48,542 nucleotides of DNA from Allobacillus salarius (lineage in GTDB: Bacteria > Bacillota > Bacilli > Bacillales > Alkalibacillaceae). Below are positions 1-7,757 of this stretch, in pieces. How positions within the stretch are numbered: the stretch's first letter is position 1; every line of letters starts with the position of its first letter. The notes below the pieces were generated by a model. The model was not told the origin of the DNA, made no database searches, and was given only the letters and a program-made list of their open reading frames with translations. The DNA lies in the NCBI RefSeq assembly GCF_007559425.1, contig NZ_VMHE01000019.1:1-48542 (forward strand). Direction: 5' to 3'. The translations under genes were made by a program, and so were the position numbers.

Positions 1-38
1 TGAAGCTGACGGATACTAATCGGTCGAGGACTTAACTT
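1..38 (+). rRNA. 23S rRNA, 3' end only
   Basis: The window begins inside the conserved last bases of 23S rRNA (GGATACTAATCGGTCGAGGA, then CTTAAC). Only this tail is present; the rest lies to the left. The end is estimated from family knowledge. Confidence 0.9.
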
Positions 39-165
39 ACTTGATGATGTATTGCTTCTTATCTAGTTTTGAAGGTACATAATTTCAAATTGTATTGATT
101 TTCTACTTGCTTTTTTGGCTGAAGGTTAATATAATATAGTTTGTCGCTAGTTAATCAATCACATA

Positions 166-282
<117 letters not shown>

Positions 283-343
283 TGTTGATCAATACTCCTA
301 GCAACTCGGGAAGCATAATTAATATCAAGCTTTTTAACAACAT

Positions 344-418
344 TCCAGCGTAGCTCAGTGGTAGAGCAGTTGGCTGTTAACCAATTGGTCGCAGGTTCGA
401 ATCCTGCCGCTGGAGCCA
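344..418 (+). tRNA. tRNA-Asn(GTT)
   Basis: Cloverleaf with acceptor TCCAGCG/CGCTGGA, anticodon loop CTGTTAA and an encoded CCA. First tRNA after 5S. Confidence 0.97.
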
Positions 419-426
419 TATTATAT

Positions 427-519
427 GGAGAGCTGTCCGAGTTGGCCGAAGGAGCACGATTGGAAATCGTGTAGACCGTTACCACGGTCTCGAGGGTTCG
501 AATCCCTCGCTCTCCGCCA
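427..519 (+). tRNA. tRNA-Ser(GGA)
   Basis: Class II tRNA with a long variable arm, acceptor GGAGAGC/GCTCTCC, anticodon loop TTGGAAA and an encoded CCA. Confidence 0.97.
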
Positions 520-531
520 TATTACTTATAT

Positions 532-606
532 GGCCCGTTGGTCAAGTGGTTAAGACACCGCCCTTTCACGGCGGTAACACGGGTTCGAATCCCGTACGGG
601 TCACCA
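532..606 (+). tRNA. tRNA-Glu(TTC)
   Basis: Acceptor GGCCCGT/ACGGGTC, anticodon loop CTTTCAC and an encoded CCA. In the B. subtilis trnD cluster a Val tRNA follows (from memory); here it is absent. Confidence 0.97.
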
Positions 607-626
607 TTATTAAATTTCAATCATAT

Positions 627-703
627 CGCGGGGTGGAGCAGTCAGGCAGCTCGTCGGGCTCATAACCCGGAGGTCGCAGGTTCAAATCCTGTCCCCGCAA
701 CCA
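627..703 (+). tRNA. tRNA-fMet(CAT), initiator
   Basis: Anticodon loop CTCATAA. The first base C faces A at position 72, an unpaired end typical of initiator tRNA, and CCA is encoded. Its last six bases (CAACCA) are repeated at the start of the 73-bp tandem units that follow. Confidence 0.95.
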
Positions 704-849
704 ATTTAATCATCGCTTCTACGTCGAATTGACCTCAAAGCAAGATGAAATATGGAGTACTCGAAGAGTGCAACCAATTTAATCATCGCTTCTACGTCGA
801 ATTGACCTCGAAGCAAAATGAAATAGGGAGTACCCGTAGGGTGCAACCA
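698..849 (+). repeat. 73-bp tandem duplication after tRNA-fMet
   Basis: Two units (698-770 and 771-843) and the start of a third (CAACCA, 844-849) have an exact 73-bp period. Each unit begins with the tRNA-fMet 3' end. Each ends in a small hairpin: GTACTC-GAA-GAGTGC in unit 1 and GTACCC-GTA-GGGTGC in unit 2. The two differ at a paired T-A to C-G change, which keeps the stem. No gene is seen here; this fills the gap between tRNA-fMet and tRNA-Asp. Confidence 0.9.
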
Positions 850-884
850 AATTATTTACAACAGCTAGTTACATAATCTTAAAT

Positions 885-961
885 GGTCCGGTAGTTCAGT
901 TGGTTAGAATGCCTGCCTGTCACGCAGGAGGTCGCGGGTTCGAGTCCCGTCCGGACCGCCA
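885..961 (+). tRNA. tRNA-Asp(GTC)
   Basis: Acceptor GGTCCGG/CCGGACC, anticodon loop CTGTCAC, encoded CCA. Confidence 0.97.
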
Positions 962-981
962 TTTAAATAAAATATCTTTAT

Positions 982-1057
982 GGCTTGGTAGCTCAGTCGG
1001 TAGAGCAAAGGACTGAAAATCCTTGTGTCGGCGGTTCGATTCCGTCCCAAGCCACCA
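982..1057 (+). tRNA. tRNA-Phe(GAA)
   Basis: Acceptor GGCTTGG/CCAAGCC, anticodon loop CTGAAAA, encoded CCA. Confidence 0.97.
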
Positions 1058-1065
1058 TTTTATTT

Positions 1066-1150
1066 GGAGGGGTAGCGAAGTGGCTAAACGCGGCGGACTG
1101 TAAATCCGCTCCCTCAGGGTTCGGGAGTTCGAATCTCTCCCCCTCCACCA
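1066..1150 (+). tRNA. tRNA-Tyr(GTA)
   Basis: Class II tRNA with a variable arm, acceptor GGAGGGG/CCCCTCC, anticodon loop CTGTAAA, encoded CCA. Confidence 0.97.
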
Positions 1151-1161
1151 TTTTTATAAAT

Positions 1162-1235
1162 AGGGGTATAGTTTAATGGTAAAACGAAGGTCTCCAAAAC
1201 CTTTGATGTGGGTTCGATTCCTACTACCCCTGCCA
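1162..1235 (+). tRNA. tRNA-Trp(CCA)
   Basis: Acceptor AGGGGTA/TACCCCT, anticodon loop CTCCAAA, encoded CCA. Confidence 0.97.
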
Positions 1236-1244
1236 TTTTAATAT

Positions 1245-1318
1245 GGCGGTCGTGGCGAAGTGGTTAACGCACCGGATTGTGGCTCCGGCATTCGTGGGTT
1301 CGATTCCCACCGGTCGCC
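1245..1318 (+). tRNA. tRNA-His(GTG)
   Basis: Eight-pair acceptor with the extra 5' G of His tRNAs (GGCGGTCG against CGGTCGCC, using G-U pairs). Anticodon GTG. No CCA is encoded. Confidence 0.93.
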
Positions 1319-1327
1319 CTCAATCTT

Positions 1328-1402
1328 TGGGCTATAGCCAAGCGGTAAGGCAACGGGTTTTGGTCCCGTCACTCCCAGGTTCGAATCCTGGTAGCCCAGC
1401 CA
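1328..1402 (+). tRNA. tRNA-Gln(TTG)
   Basis: Acceptor TGGGCTA/TAGCCCA, anticodon loop TTTTGGT, encoded CCA. Confidence 0.97.
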
Positions 1403-1406
1403 TTTT

Positions 1407-1481
1407 GCGGAAGTAGTTCAGTGGTAGAACACCACCTTGCCAAGGTGGGGGTCGCGGGTTCGAATCCCGTCTTCCGCTCCA
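1407..1481 (+). tRNA. tRNA-Gly(GCC)
   Basis: Acceptor GCGGAAG/CTTCCGC, anticodon loop TTGCCAA, encoded CCA. Confidence 0.97.
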
Positions 1482-1482
1482 T

Positions 1483-1553
<71 letters not shown>

Positions 1554-1600
1554 CTCAGTTACAACCGTTTTAATTATAGAACGCTGCCGTTTTATTACAT

Positions 1601-1686
1601 GCCAGTGTGGCGGAATTGGCAGACGCGCGGGACTCAAAATCCCGTTCCCTTCATCGGGAGTGTCGGTTCGATCCCGACCACTGGTA
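1601..1686 (+). tRNA. tRNA-Leu(CAA), integration target
   Basis: Class II tRNA with acceptor GCCAGTG/CACTGGT, anticodon loop CTCAAAA (anticodon CAA) and a variable arm. No CCA is encoded. Its last 19 bp are repeated at 18562-18580, so this is the attachment gene of the integrative element. The repeat keeps the 3' end of the tRNA intact after insertion. Confidence 0.96.
1668..1686 (+). other. attachment repeat, left end
   Basis: 19 bp forming the T-arm and acceptor 3' end of tRNA-Leu. It matches 18562-18580 at 18 of 19 positions; the difference is T here against C at the right copy, in TCGAT versus TCGAC. Confidence 0.9.
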
Positions 1687-1725
1687 TACCAATATTAAGT
1701 TTCAATAAGATAGAAGTAAGGGGTC

Positions 1726-1769
1726 GAGCTCCTAAGCCTTATATAATAGGGTTTAGGGGCTCTTTTTTT
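1726..1769 (+). terminator. Rho-independent terminator after tRNA-Leu
   Basis: Imperfect stem from GAGCTCCTAAGCC paired with GGGTTTAGGGGCTC, followed by a run of seven T. It lies just inside the element and would end tRNA operon transcripts before the integrase region. Confidence 0.8.
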
Positions 1770-1809
1770 GTTCTTGAGAATACGATAAGACAAGATATGT
1801 TCCGTTAGC

Positions 1810-1844
1810 ACTTTACGCATTACTTTACGCATTACTTTACGCAC
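1810..1844 (+). repeat. TTTACGCA direct repeats, left (likely integrase arm sites)
   Basis: Three copies of ACTTTACGCA with an exact 12-bp period at 1810, 1822 and 1834. Two more copies of TTTACGCA in the same orientation lie just inside the right end (18499 and 18510). Short repeats flanking the core at both ends are typical arm-type sites bound by the N-terminal domain of tyrosine integrases; this role is inferred. Confidence 0.75.
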
Positions 1845-1849
1845 TTTTT

Positions 1850-2959
1850 TTATACAGCCATATTTTCAAAAGTTTGTACTGTTAGTCTCTCGTCTTGTAA
1901 TCGTAATTCTTTTAGAACATGTGTGTATTCTTTTAGAGTAGTCTCAATATCACTATGTCCAAGTCTTTCAGAAACATAATGAATGGATGCTTTTTTGAAA
2001 AGTAGGACGCTTGCGTGAGTGTGTCTTAGACCATGAATTGTTATTGGCTTTATATCTAATTCTAATAACAATTTTTTTAGTAGTTTATTAGCATTGGTGT
2101 TACTAATAACCTTGTACTTTGACTCTGGACTGAAAAAAACTAAATCATGTATATTTGATTCAGTTTTTTGAAATAGATTTTTAAAATGTTCCATTGTTAG
2201 TTTGTCAACCTTGATAGTTCGATTAGATTGTTCATTTTTTGTTGGTCCAAATCCTGAAGGTGAATCTTTTTTATATCCCCAAGACTTGTTAATGTTAATC
2301 GTGTTATTTTGGAAGTCAAAGTCCTTTCGAGTTAAACCAACGACTTCTCCAAATCTCATTCCTGATGTAAGAATTAAGAGCAATAGTGAATATCCTAATC
2401 CAGCATTAATGTTATTCCAAATGGATTTCAATAGTTTTTCACTCTCTTTATAACTTAAATGTTTCTCGTTTGACTTTTTGGCTTCAATAGTCCAAATTGG
2501 TGTTGTTTTTCGAGTGAAATCGATTTGAATTAATCGATCTTCTATTGCATCTCTAACGCAAGATCTAATATGACCATGGACTTTTGCTACTGTTTCCTTT
2601 GCCTTCCCTTGTCCGAATTCATTTAAGAATTTTTGATATTGTTGCCTTCTAATATCTTGAATAGGGATATTCGAGAAATGAGTTTTAATTGCGTTTAAGG
2701 TGTAGTCATAATGTTTCAGTGTTGTTGGACTAACAATTGGTTCTTTGTATAATTCAATCCAGTTTTCAAAATAATCGTCAAAAGACTTCTTCTCAAAAAG
2801 TTGATAAGTTCCTTTTGCTTTTTGAACCTCAATTTCAGCAGCCCATACTTTTGCTTCAGTTTTAGAATTAAAAGACCTCCTTATAGGTTTGGATTTACCG
2901 CCAACAAAATTGCTTACTGAAGCCTCGTATTTTTTTCCTCTTTTCCGAATGTATGCCAT
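1850..2959 (-). CDS. int: Tyrosine recombinase / integrase of the element
   Basis: A 369-residue site-specific recombinase expected to insert and excise this element at tRNA-Leu. The N-terminus (about 1-50) resembles the AP2-like arm-binding domain of Tn916/ICE integrases, starting MAYIRKRGKKYEASV. A core-binding SAM-like domain follows at about 60-160, then the catalytic domain. Visible catalytic residues are Arg in SGMRFGEVVGL (about 202), His309 and Arg312 in HGLRH, His335 in LGHSD and the nucleophile Tyr345 in KEYTHVL. The start is supported by AGAGGTGG upstream. The gene reads toward the attachment site and its stop lies next to the TTTACGCA repeats. The length and all key residues suggest an active enzyme. 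Confidence 0.95.
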   Translation of the reverse strand: MAYIRKRGKKYEASVSNFVGGKSKPIRRSFNSKTEAKVWAAEIEVQKAKGTYQLFEKKSFDDYFENWIELYKEPIVSPTTLKHYDYTLNAIKTHFSNIPIQDIRRQQYQKFLNEFGQGKAKETVAKVHGHIRSCVRDAIEDRLIQIDFTRKTTPIWTIEAKKSNEKHLSYKESEKLLKSIWNNINAGLGYSLLLLILTSGMRFGEVVGLTRKDFDFQNNTININKSWGYKKDSPSGFGPTKNEQSNRTIKVDKLTMEHFKNLFQKTESNIHDLVFFSPESKYKVISNTNANKLLKKLLLELDIKPITIHGLRHTHASVLLFKKASIHYVSERLGHSDIETTLKEYTHVLKELRLQDERLTVQTFENMAV

Positions 2960-3052
2960 AAATAACCACCTCTCTTATAAAGGTGATCTTATGGGTCTTT
3001 AATGATGTCACCTTTAATTATACATGAATTGTTTTTATTTTGAGTCTTGGGA

Positions 3053-3418
3053 TCATGCTACATTATTTACTTCTGCAAATATGTTCTGAAAATTACTATC
3101 AAGAAAATCTGCCATTTTTCCAGCATGAAAAGACCAGGACTGTCCTTTTGTCTTTGGATAGTAGACAAACCCGCCATTATTGACGTCAAGTAATTTTCTG
3201 AATTTCGAAGGATAAAGTATATTTTCTTTAATCCATTCATTTTTTCTATTTATTCGAGATTCAAGATCTTTCATTGTCCAATAAACACCTTTTAACTGTG
3301 CTTGTTTTAATTCTTGTAGTTCAACTTTTGAAATCATTACGGAGTCATCAGGAATAGGAATCTGAATATTTACGCAGAGTTGTTGTGGTGGATAATACTG
3401 AGGGTAATCAGTACTCAT
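3053..3418 (-). CDS. DUF771-type protein, possible excisionase
   Basis: A 121-residue protein whose C-terminal half (about 45-115, with WIKENILYPSKFRKLLD and GGFVYYPKTKGQSWSF) matches my recollection of DUF771, a small family found in Firmicute phages and integrative elements. The pattern of a helix-turn-helix followed by a Gly-rich turn and a Tyr/Trp strand looks like a winged helix. It lies directly upstream of int on the same strand, the place where excisionases are often coded. The excisionase role is inferred from this position and fold only. Its start overlaps the stop of the preceding small gene by one base, so the two are probably translated together. Confidence 0.75.
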   Translation of the reverse strand: MSTDYPQYYPPQQLCVNIQIPIPDDSVMISKVELQELKQAQLKGVYWTMKDLESRINRKNEWIKENILYPSKFRKLLDVNNGGFVYYPKTKGQSWSFHAGKMADFLDSNFQNIFAEVNNVA

Positions 3419-3549
3419 TATGGATTCACCACCTTTTCAGTAGCGTATGAGGAATAGGTTTGATTGCTTACTGGTTGATTAATGAAGTTGAATTGGGGAT
3501 TTAGGGAGTTTGTGATGGAATGAAACATGTAGGGGTTTAATATAATCAT
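3418..3549 (-). CDS. Small hypothetical protein, 43 aa
   Basis: The ATG at 3549 follows a strong ribosome binding site (AGGAGG with 8-nt spacing), which decides this start over the longer reading frame that begins at 3627. The peptide begins MIILNPYMFHSITNSL and is rich in Asn, Gln, Ser and Tyr, with no recognised domain or membrane segment. Its stop codon overlaps the ATG of the DUF771 gene by one base, which suggests translational coupling. It could be a leader gene; no function is assigned. Confidence 0.6.
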   Translation of the reverse strand: MIILNPYMFHSITNSLNPQFNFINQPVSNQTYSSYATEKVVNP

Positions 3550-4024
3550 AGTTGAAACCTCCTGCGTGGATTTAGAAGGAATAAAATGAGGGATTGACCA
3601 TCTCACATTAGAAGTAGATATGGCCAATTTTTAGAACTGAAGTGTTATGTATCTATCATATAATCGATTTTTAAATTAATCAAAGTTATTTGGTTCGAGC
3701 TCTAAAAAATGTTTTTTAATATAAAGAGGATTAATATTCATAGTAAAAAACTGTCAAGGTACTGAATGTAGAATAACGCTTTTGATTATAAAGCTATTAT
3801 CAAGTCTTTTCACTAAACCATTAATAGATAAATGTTATCTGATTATGGTAGAACCACTAAGCAGTTATAAACAAATTATTATAGTAATAGTATCCCCTAT
3901 CACACAAAAATGTGTGAACGACCACATAATAAATAAGTTGGTTTGGGAATAACATTAACACTATAAACCCTTGGTATTACAGTGTTTGTAGCTTCCCGTA
4001 GCCAAGAAAAGGGAGATGCTAAAT
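3550..4024. other. Divergent intergenic region upstream of rep, with hairpins
   Basis: No gene is seen. Two inverted repeats stand out: TCACACA-AAAA-TGTGTGA at 3900-3917, and AACACT...AGTGTT at 3957-3986 enclosing an 18-nt loop. They lie 40-125 bp before the replication gene. They could be promoter or operator elements, or part of a double-strand origin for the initiator. The rest is AT-rich. Confidence 0.5.
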
Positions 4025-5020
4025 ATGATTCACTCGTTTGAGTTTTATCTTGAAGTTGATGATTGTGCTATTAATCAATTGCTTACCACTTACGGATTAT
4101 CGGGTAATTCAATGAGTAACGTAAAATCGGTAGTTAAATCGATTAATCAAAAAATAATTCATTTGTTCGATGGAATCAAGTTTACAACGTTAAGAGAGAA
4201 ACATAAAAGAAGTTATTACTTATCGCTCAAGGTAGACTTAGTTAAACTCTTAACCAGAAACAATATTGAAGAAAAAGATTATCAATTGATCCATGAAAGA
4301 ATACAAGATATGATAAATCATTCATTTGGCATGCACGTTTCATTTGAATCACATGTATTGACTCGAATTGATTATAAACATGATGTGTATTTGAATAATG
4401 AAGCTGAAAGCGAATTGTTGTTCCATTTAATTGAAAAGCAAACAAACAAATACCGTCAAAAAACAAAAATCCGTTGGATGAAAGATGAAAACGGAATACC
4501 TTATCGCTTTACTTCAAGTCAATATCATAAAAACGCAAGCAGTGAGCTTTTTGTATATAACAAGGAGTTGGAGAGAAAAGCAAAAAACGAACCTATTTCT
4601 AACTATCAGAACATGGTTAGAGTGGAATTAAGACTTAGAAATGGCCACTTAAATTCTAAAAAAAGACAAGACGAAATACTATTTGGCAAGAAACTATCAA
4701 ATTATTTCTCAGATGCTTTACGTCGTGAGTACTTCCAATCTCATGTAGTACCTATTATGCATTCGGGAGATTATTGTAAAATTAATTTAGTCAGACAAAA
4801 ATTAAAATTAAGTAATTTTTCAAAAGTTAAGAAAGAGAGGTTGGAAGATTTCATGATATCAATATCTCGAGGTTCTTTGGACACTCCTAAAAACCATCTT
4901 TCTCCAGCCACATACCGAAACTATCTGAAAGAATTATCCTCTCTCGGGATCAACCCAATTTTAATTCCAAAGAATCGAAAAGACTTTCCTTCGTTTTTCA
5001 AAAATCCCTTTAGTTTTTGA
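4025..5020 (+). CDS. Putative rolling-circle replication initiator (phage gene II/X or Rep_trans-like)
   Basis: A 331-residue protein that resembles replication initiators of the phage gene II/X and Rep_trans groups. Visible traits are TRIDYKHDVYL (about residues 117-127, the R-x-D...D pattern), SSELFVYNKELERKAK (about 173-188) and NMVRVELRLRNGHL (about 195-210). The C-terminal part has a Lys/Arg-rich helical region. In these families a catalytic Tyr nicks one strand at an origin; which Tyr acts is not clear here. The ATG at 4025 is preferred over 4016 because the GGGAG site directly abuts the latter. A terminator follows at 5069. It probably replicates the excised element. Family assignment is from pattern memory. 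Confidence 0.7.
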   Translation: MIHSFEFYLEVDDCAINQLLTTYGLSGNSMSNVKSVVKSINQKIIHLFDGIKFTTLREKHKRSYYLSLKVDLVKLLTRNNIEEKDYQLIHERIQDMINHSFGMHVSFESHVLTRIDYKHDVYLNNEAESELLFHLIEKQTNKYRQKTKIRWMKDENGIPYRFTSSQYHKNASSELFVYNKELERKAKNEPISNYQNMVRVELRLRNGHLNSKKRQDEILFGKKLSNYFSDALRREYFQSHVVPIMHSGDYCKINLVRQKLKLSNFSKVKKERLEDFMISISRGSLDTPKNHLSPATYRNYLKELSSLGINPILIPKNRKDFPSFFKNPFSF

Positions 5021-5068
5021 TGAGACCAGCTTCGTGAAATCAACAATACAAACCATTAAATGGGTAAA

Positions 5069-5106
5069 AAAAAGACGCAGTTCATATTTGTGAAGGCGTC
5101 TTTTTG
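5069..5106 (+). terminator. Terminator after replication gene
   Basis: Stem AAAGACGC...GCGTCTTT with inner TTCA/GTGAA pairing, followed by TTTTTG. Confidence 0.85.
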
Positions 5107-5332
5107 TTTAAAATGCCTCGATTATAAATGTGCCAATATCAACAATGTTGTTTACTTAACTGTATAAAACGAGATGCCGAATAACGCTTGTGTCATGTTG
5201 AAATTATTAATCTATTATGTATAATTATTGGTAAAGATTAAATTTATTCTCTCTAAAATTATACACTTTCTTATAAAGGTTGAGAGCAATGATAGTATTA
5301 GATGTTATTATTATTAATAAATTGTATTCAAG

Positions 5333-5372
5333 AAAAAGACCTTCCTCTAATTTGAGGGACAGGTCTTTTTTT
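5333..5372 (+). terminator. Terminator or attenuator before the 5421 gene
   Basis: Hairpin AAAGACCT..CTC / GAG..AGGTCTTT followed by seven T. It lies 49 bp before the start of the downstream gene and inside a reading frame (5289 on) that is continuous and in frame with that gene. It could be an attenuator controlled by leader translation, or a plain terminator of an upstream short transcript. Confidence 0.65.
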
Positions 5373-5420
5373 GTTCCCATTGACTATAATCAATGGTTTA
5401 GATTAGAAGGGGGTGAGAAT

Positions 5421-5759
5421 ATGGTTAACAGAGAATCATTTGAAAATATGATTAAAATGATGGTGAATAGAGGTAATTTCGACACTAAAGAAAAGCAGTT
5501 TATTTCAAAGTTCTTCTCTTATAGAAACTTAACTGAAGAGAATCAAAACCAAATATTAGTGATAAAACGAGATGATATTGACAATTTTATTTCTCCTAAT
5601 GAATTAAATAATTTCTTGGATGATTTTTCAGGAAAGGTAATAAAACCATCTCTGGAAGGTGATTCACTTGCTTGGTATGTGCCTTTTAATTCAGTTATTC
5701 TAGATGAAAATTATTTGGAGATAGGAGTTGATTATGATGGCTTGAAGCAACTATGCTAA
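5421..5759 (+). CDS. Hypothetical protein, 112 aa
   Basis: The start at 5421 is chosen because AAGGGGGTGA lies 6 bases before it; an in-frame extension to 5280 has no such site and crosses the hairpin at 5333. The product is acidic and soluble (MVNRESFENMIKMMVNRGNF...), with two predicted helical parts and a C-terminal segment ending DYDGLKQLC. I do not recognise the family. It converges on the 5788 gene and shares a bidirectional terminator with it. The place between the replication gene and a DNA-binding protein suggests a role in element maintenance, but nothing shows this. Confidence 0.55.
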   Translation: MVNRESFENMIKMMVNRGNFDTKEKQFISKFFSYRNLTEENQNQILVIKRDDIDNFISPNELNNFLDDFSGKVIKPSLEGDSLAWYVPFNSVILDENYLEIGVDYDGLKQLC

Positions 5760-5765
5760 TGGAAA

Positions 5766-5790
5766 AAACCCTCCTTGTCTGGAGGGTTTA
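5766..5790. terminator. Bidirectional terminator
   Basis: Perfect 9-bp stem AAACCCTCC/GGAGGGTTT with loop TTGTCT, between convergent genes. It overlaps the stop codon of the minus-strand gene. Confidence 0.8.
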
Positions 5791-6282
5791 CTCTTCATAT
5801 TTTCGAATAAAGTCAAGAAAACACTGACTGATTAGTGTGTTAAGACGAAGATGTGGAAATCTTGTAGCTAAATTCTGAAAGCGAGAATAAATATCAGAAT
5901 TAACTTGAACACTCTTAATCACCGATTTTGCTTTAGGATCATAAACCTCAGGTTCGATTATAGGCTGTTTACTTGAAAATTCTATAATTCTTTTGAGTTC
6001 ATCAATGTTCTCAGTCAAAAAATCCATCAGGTCATCTGTGTGAGATGAGGAGTTTGGTTTCATTTTTTTGTATTCTTGAAGAGGAACTAGTTTATAATAC
6101 ATCTTGTCTACTTGATGATACTGGAAATTTCCCTCTCGCATAATTTTGCTAAAAGTAGATGGTGACATTCCTAGATTTTTGGCTACATTTTTCAAATGAT
6201 TACTTGTTTCTTTTTGTAACAATGTGTTCACATAAACAACTCGTTCCATTGGTTCCATTTTCATAAGTCGTTGTTGACCCAT
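5788..6282 (-). CDS. Putative DNA-binding protein (HTH plus C-terminal RHH-like)
   Basis: A 164-residue basic protein. Residues about 28-50 (HLKNVAKNLGMSPSTFSKIM) look like a helix-turn-helix. The C-terminal 45 residues, starting SVIKSVQVNSDIYSRFQNL, have the strand-helix-helix layout of ribbon-helix-helix proteins. A Ser-rich linker separates the two. Such proteins on plasmids and integrative elements act as copy-number or partition regulators; that role is inferred here. The start has a strong site (AAAGGGGGAA). It faces the 5421 gene across a shared terminator. Confidence 0.6.
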   Translation of the reverse strand: MGQQRLMKMEPMERVVYVNTLLQKETSNHLKNVAKNLGMSPSTFSKIMREGNFQYHQVDKMYYKLVPLQEYKKMKPNSSSHTDDLMDFLTENIDELKRIIEFSSKQPIIEPEVYDPKAKSVIKSVQVNSDIYSRFQNLATRFPHLRLNTLISQCFLDFIRKYEE

Positions 6283-6527
6283 ATTGATTCCCCCTTTAAT
6301 TTTTTCATATTTTTATACTAGTTAATTACTTGAATAACTATAACTGAGTGAGGAGGATATAAGAGTTTTGTTTATGTAATTTACTTAATATCTAATAATG
6401 ACTGACGTGTCTTATAAGGAGGTGAGAATCATAGACAAGGAACCACCGAAAAAGACGGGCTGACCTAAAATTAGCTAGAGTATCTTTATCAAACAAACAA
6501 AGAAGGTTAGTGGAAAGAAATGAAGCG

Positions 6528-6671
6528 ATGCACCATCATTTAGTACAGCAAGGTCTTGAAAGCCCATACATTTTATCAGAAAAAGTTTTAGAACATATTA
6601 TTCTTGACGGGTATAGATCAAACGAAATTCTAGGCGAGTTTAGGAAAAGAATATCGAAATATAAAAAATAG
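6528..6671 (+). CDS. Small hypothetical protein, 47 aa, start uncertain
   Basis: The frame is open from about 6434 (just after a TAG) to the stop at 6671, but no ATG precedes 6528. A very strong ribosome binding site (AAGGAGGTGAGAATC at about 6418) points to an ATA or to another frame that ends within a few codons. The gene may therefore have a 5' frameshift, or start at GTG 6510 or ATG 6528. The peptide (MHHHLVQQGLESPYILSEKV...) has a spacing faintly like Spo0E-type phosphatases but lacks their SQELD motif. No function is assigned. Confidence 0.4.
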   Translation: MHHHLVQQGLESPYILSEKVLEHIILDGYRSNEILGEFRKRISKYKK

Positions 6672-6819
6672 CGTTTTAGCACATTCATCAATCTATAGAT
6701 ATCAGATACTTTAACTTGCAATTTTATTAAGTTATGAAACCTCTGATTTCATACTAGAATAGATAGAACAAAAAAATAGGAACTGATCTGGTATCAGTAT
6801 TGAAAAGGGGATAGTAGTA

Positions 6820-7035
6820 ATGGATTTAGATATTGCAAAGTTAATAAAGGTAGAGAAATCAAAAAACGGATTCACTTATGAAAAAATTGCAACTGAAGTT
6901 GGATGTAGCTCTTCCTATGTATTCAGATTAGAGAAAGGGTTACGAAAGGAACCTTCTTACACTGTCGTGAAAAGAATGATAGAAATGTTCGGATTAAGTG
7001 AGGATGACTTAGAGAAGTACCGAAGAAAAGGCTAG
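6820..7035 (+). CDS. Small XRE-family HTH regulator
   Basis: A 71-residue protein that is almost only a helix-turn-helix of the Cro/CI (XRE) type: FTYEKIATEVGCSSSYVFRL is the HTH, followed by EKGLRKEPSYTVVKRM. The start follows AAAGGGGA. In integrative elements such proteins act as repressors or regulators of excision and replication; the target here is unknown. It stands alone, with a short unknown gene downstream. Confidence 0.75.
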   Translation: MDLDIAKLIKVEKSKNGFTYEKIATEVGCSSSYVFRLEKGLRKEPSYTVVKRMIEMFGLSEDDLEKYRRKG

Positions 7036-7161
7036 GAGTTTAAGCTGAAAACTGGATAGGAAATGCAACTGGATAGAGATGTTAAAACTAAAGTAAAGTT
7101 GTTGGGAAACCAACAACATTACTTTAGTTATTGACATAAAAGTCGGAAGGAAGTGGAGTAT

Positions 7162-7323
7162 TTGGATTTTAAGATCGACATAATGAGGCAAGAATATGAC
7201 AAACTTGTTGTTAAAGCAGGAATATTAAATATTGCCCTGCAGCTCGTCGAAGATGAAATGTATACAAAAGAAATGGCAGCAGCAGAATTAATAGAACTTC
7301 TAGATACGATTCAGTCAGTTTAA
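7162..7323 (+). CDS. Small hypothetical protein, about 53 aa
   Basis: A short open frame read from TTG 7162 after AAGGAAGTGGAG; ATG 7183 (MRQEYDKLVVKAGILNIAL) is a later choice. The peptide is acidic and helical with a hydrophobic periodicity (LNIALQLVEDEMYTKEMAA). It reads well as a protein but I do not recognise it. It is followed by the gene-poor zone. Confidence 0.5.
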   Translation: MDFKIDIMRQEYDKLVVKAGILNIALQLVEDEMYTKEMAAAELIELLDTIQSV

Positions 7324-7397
7324 GAATTAGAAGCGAGTATTTAGACAGCAAATTAGTCATGAAACCCAATGAGCAAAATCTTCATTTGGATATCATT

Positions 7398-7570
7398 TGG
7401 TATTTCAATGGAGAATAACATATAATAAAACCATAAAGTATAAAGAAGACAGAACCGTGTGGTGACGGATCTGCCTTTCAAGCTATAGACTTGGCTTCCC
7501 TCAAAAGGGATTAGCACAAGGGTTACAAAAGTAGACACCCGAGCCGTCAAACTCAGGGGTGTCTATTTTG
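7398..7570 (+). ncRNA. Candidate small RNA A (paralogue of 8517-8690)
   Basis: Promoter-like TTGGTA - 18 nt - TATAAT (7421-7426) is followed by about 138 nt without a convincing ORF, ending in a hairpin (AGACACCC...GGGTGTCT, 7533-7564) and a short T run. The same layout recurs at 8517-8690 with long identical stretches (for example AAAAGGGATTAGCACAAGGG). A small stem TCCC-TCAAAA-GGGA is kept in the other copy by G-U pairs. These traits suggest a duplicated structured RNA. Function is unknown; antisense control or regulation of the element is possible. Confidence 0.6.
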
Positions 7571-7609
7571 CTTTATTTTACCTTTTCAATTGATTTATAT
7601 CCATTACTT

Positions 7610-7757
7610 GGTACGATAGTATACATAGATTGTCTATGTTTTGACATGGGCAGTCTTGGAAGACTACTGAATCCCATCAAGAGGGGTCGGTGGCTTTTAG
7701 GAAAGTAATCCCTCACCACGCTGCTACTGTGCATGGGGGATTATTTTTTATGGTTAT
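7610..7757 (+). ncRNA. Candidate structured RNA with terminator
   Basis: The stretch has hairpin CATAGA-TTG-TCTATG (7623-7637), then GTCTT-GG-AAGAC (about 7650-7661), and ends with a stem AATCCC...GGGATT followed by ATTTTTTA (about 7708-7757). No ORF is seen. It lies between RNA candidates A and B and has a different sequence. Promoter and function are unclear. Confidence 0.5.

Noticed and set aside
5280..5420. N-terminal extension of the 5421 gene
   Set aside because: It crosses a terminator-like hairpin and the strong ribosome site supports the later ATG.
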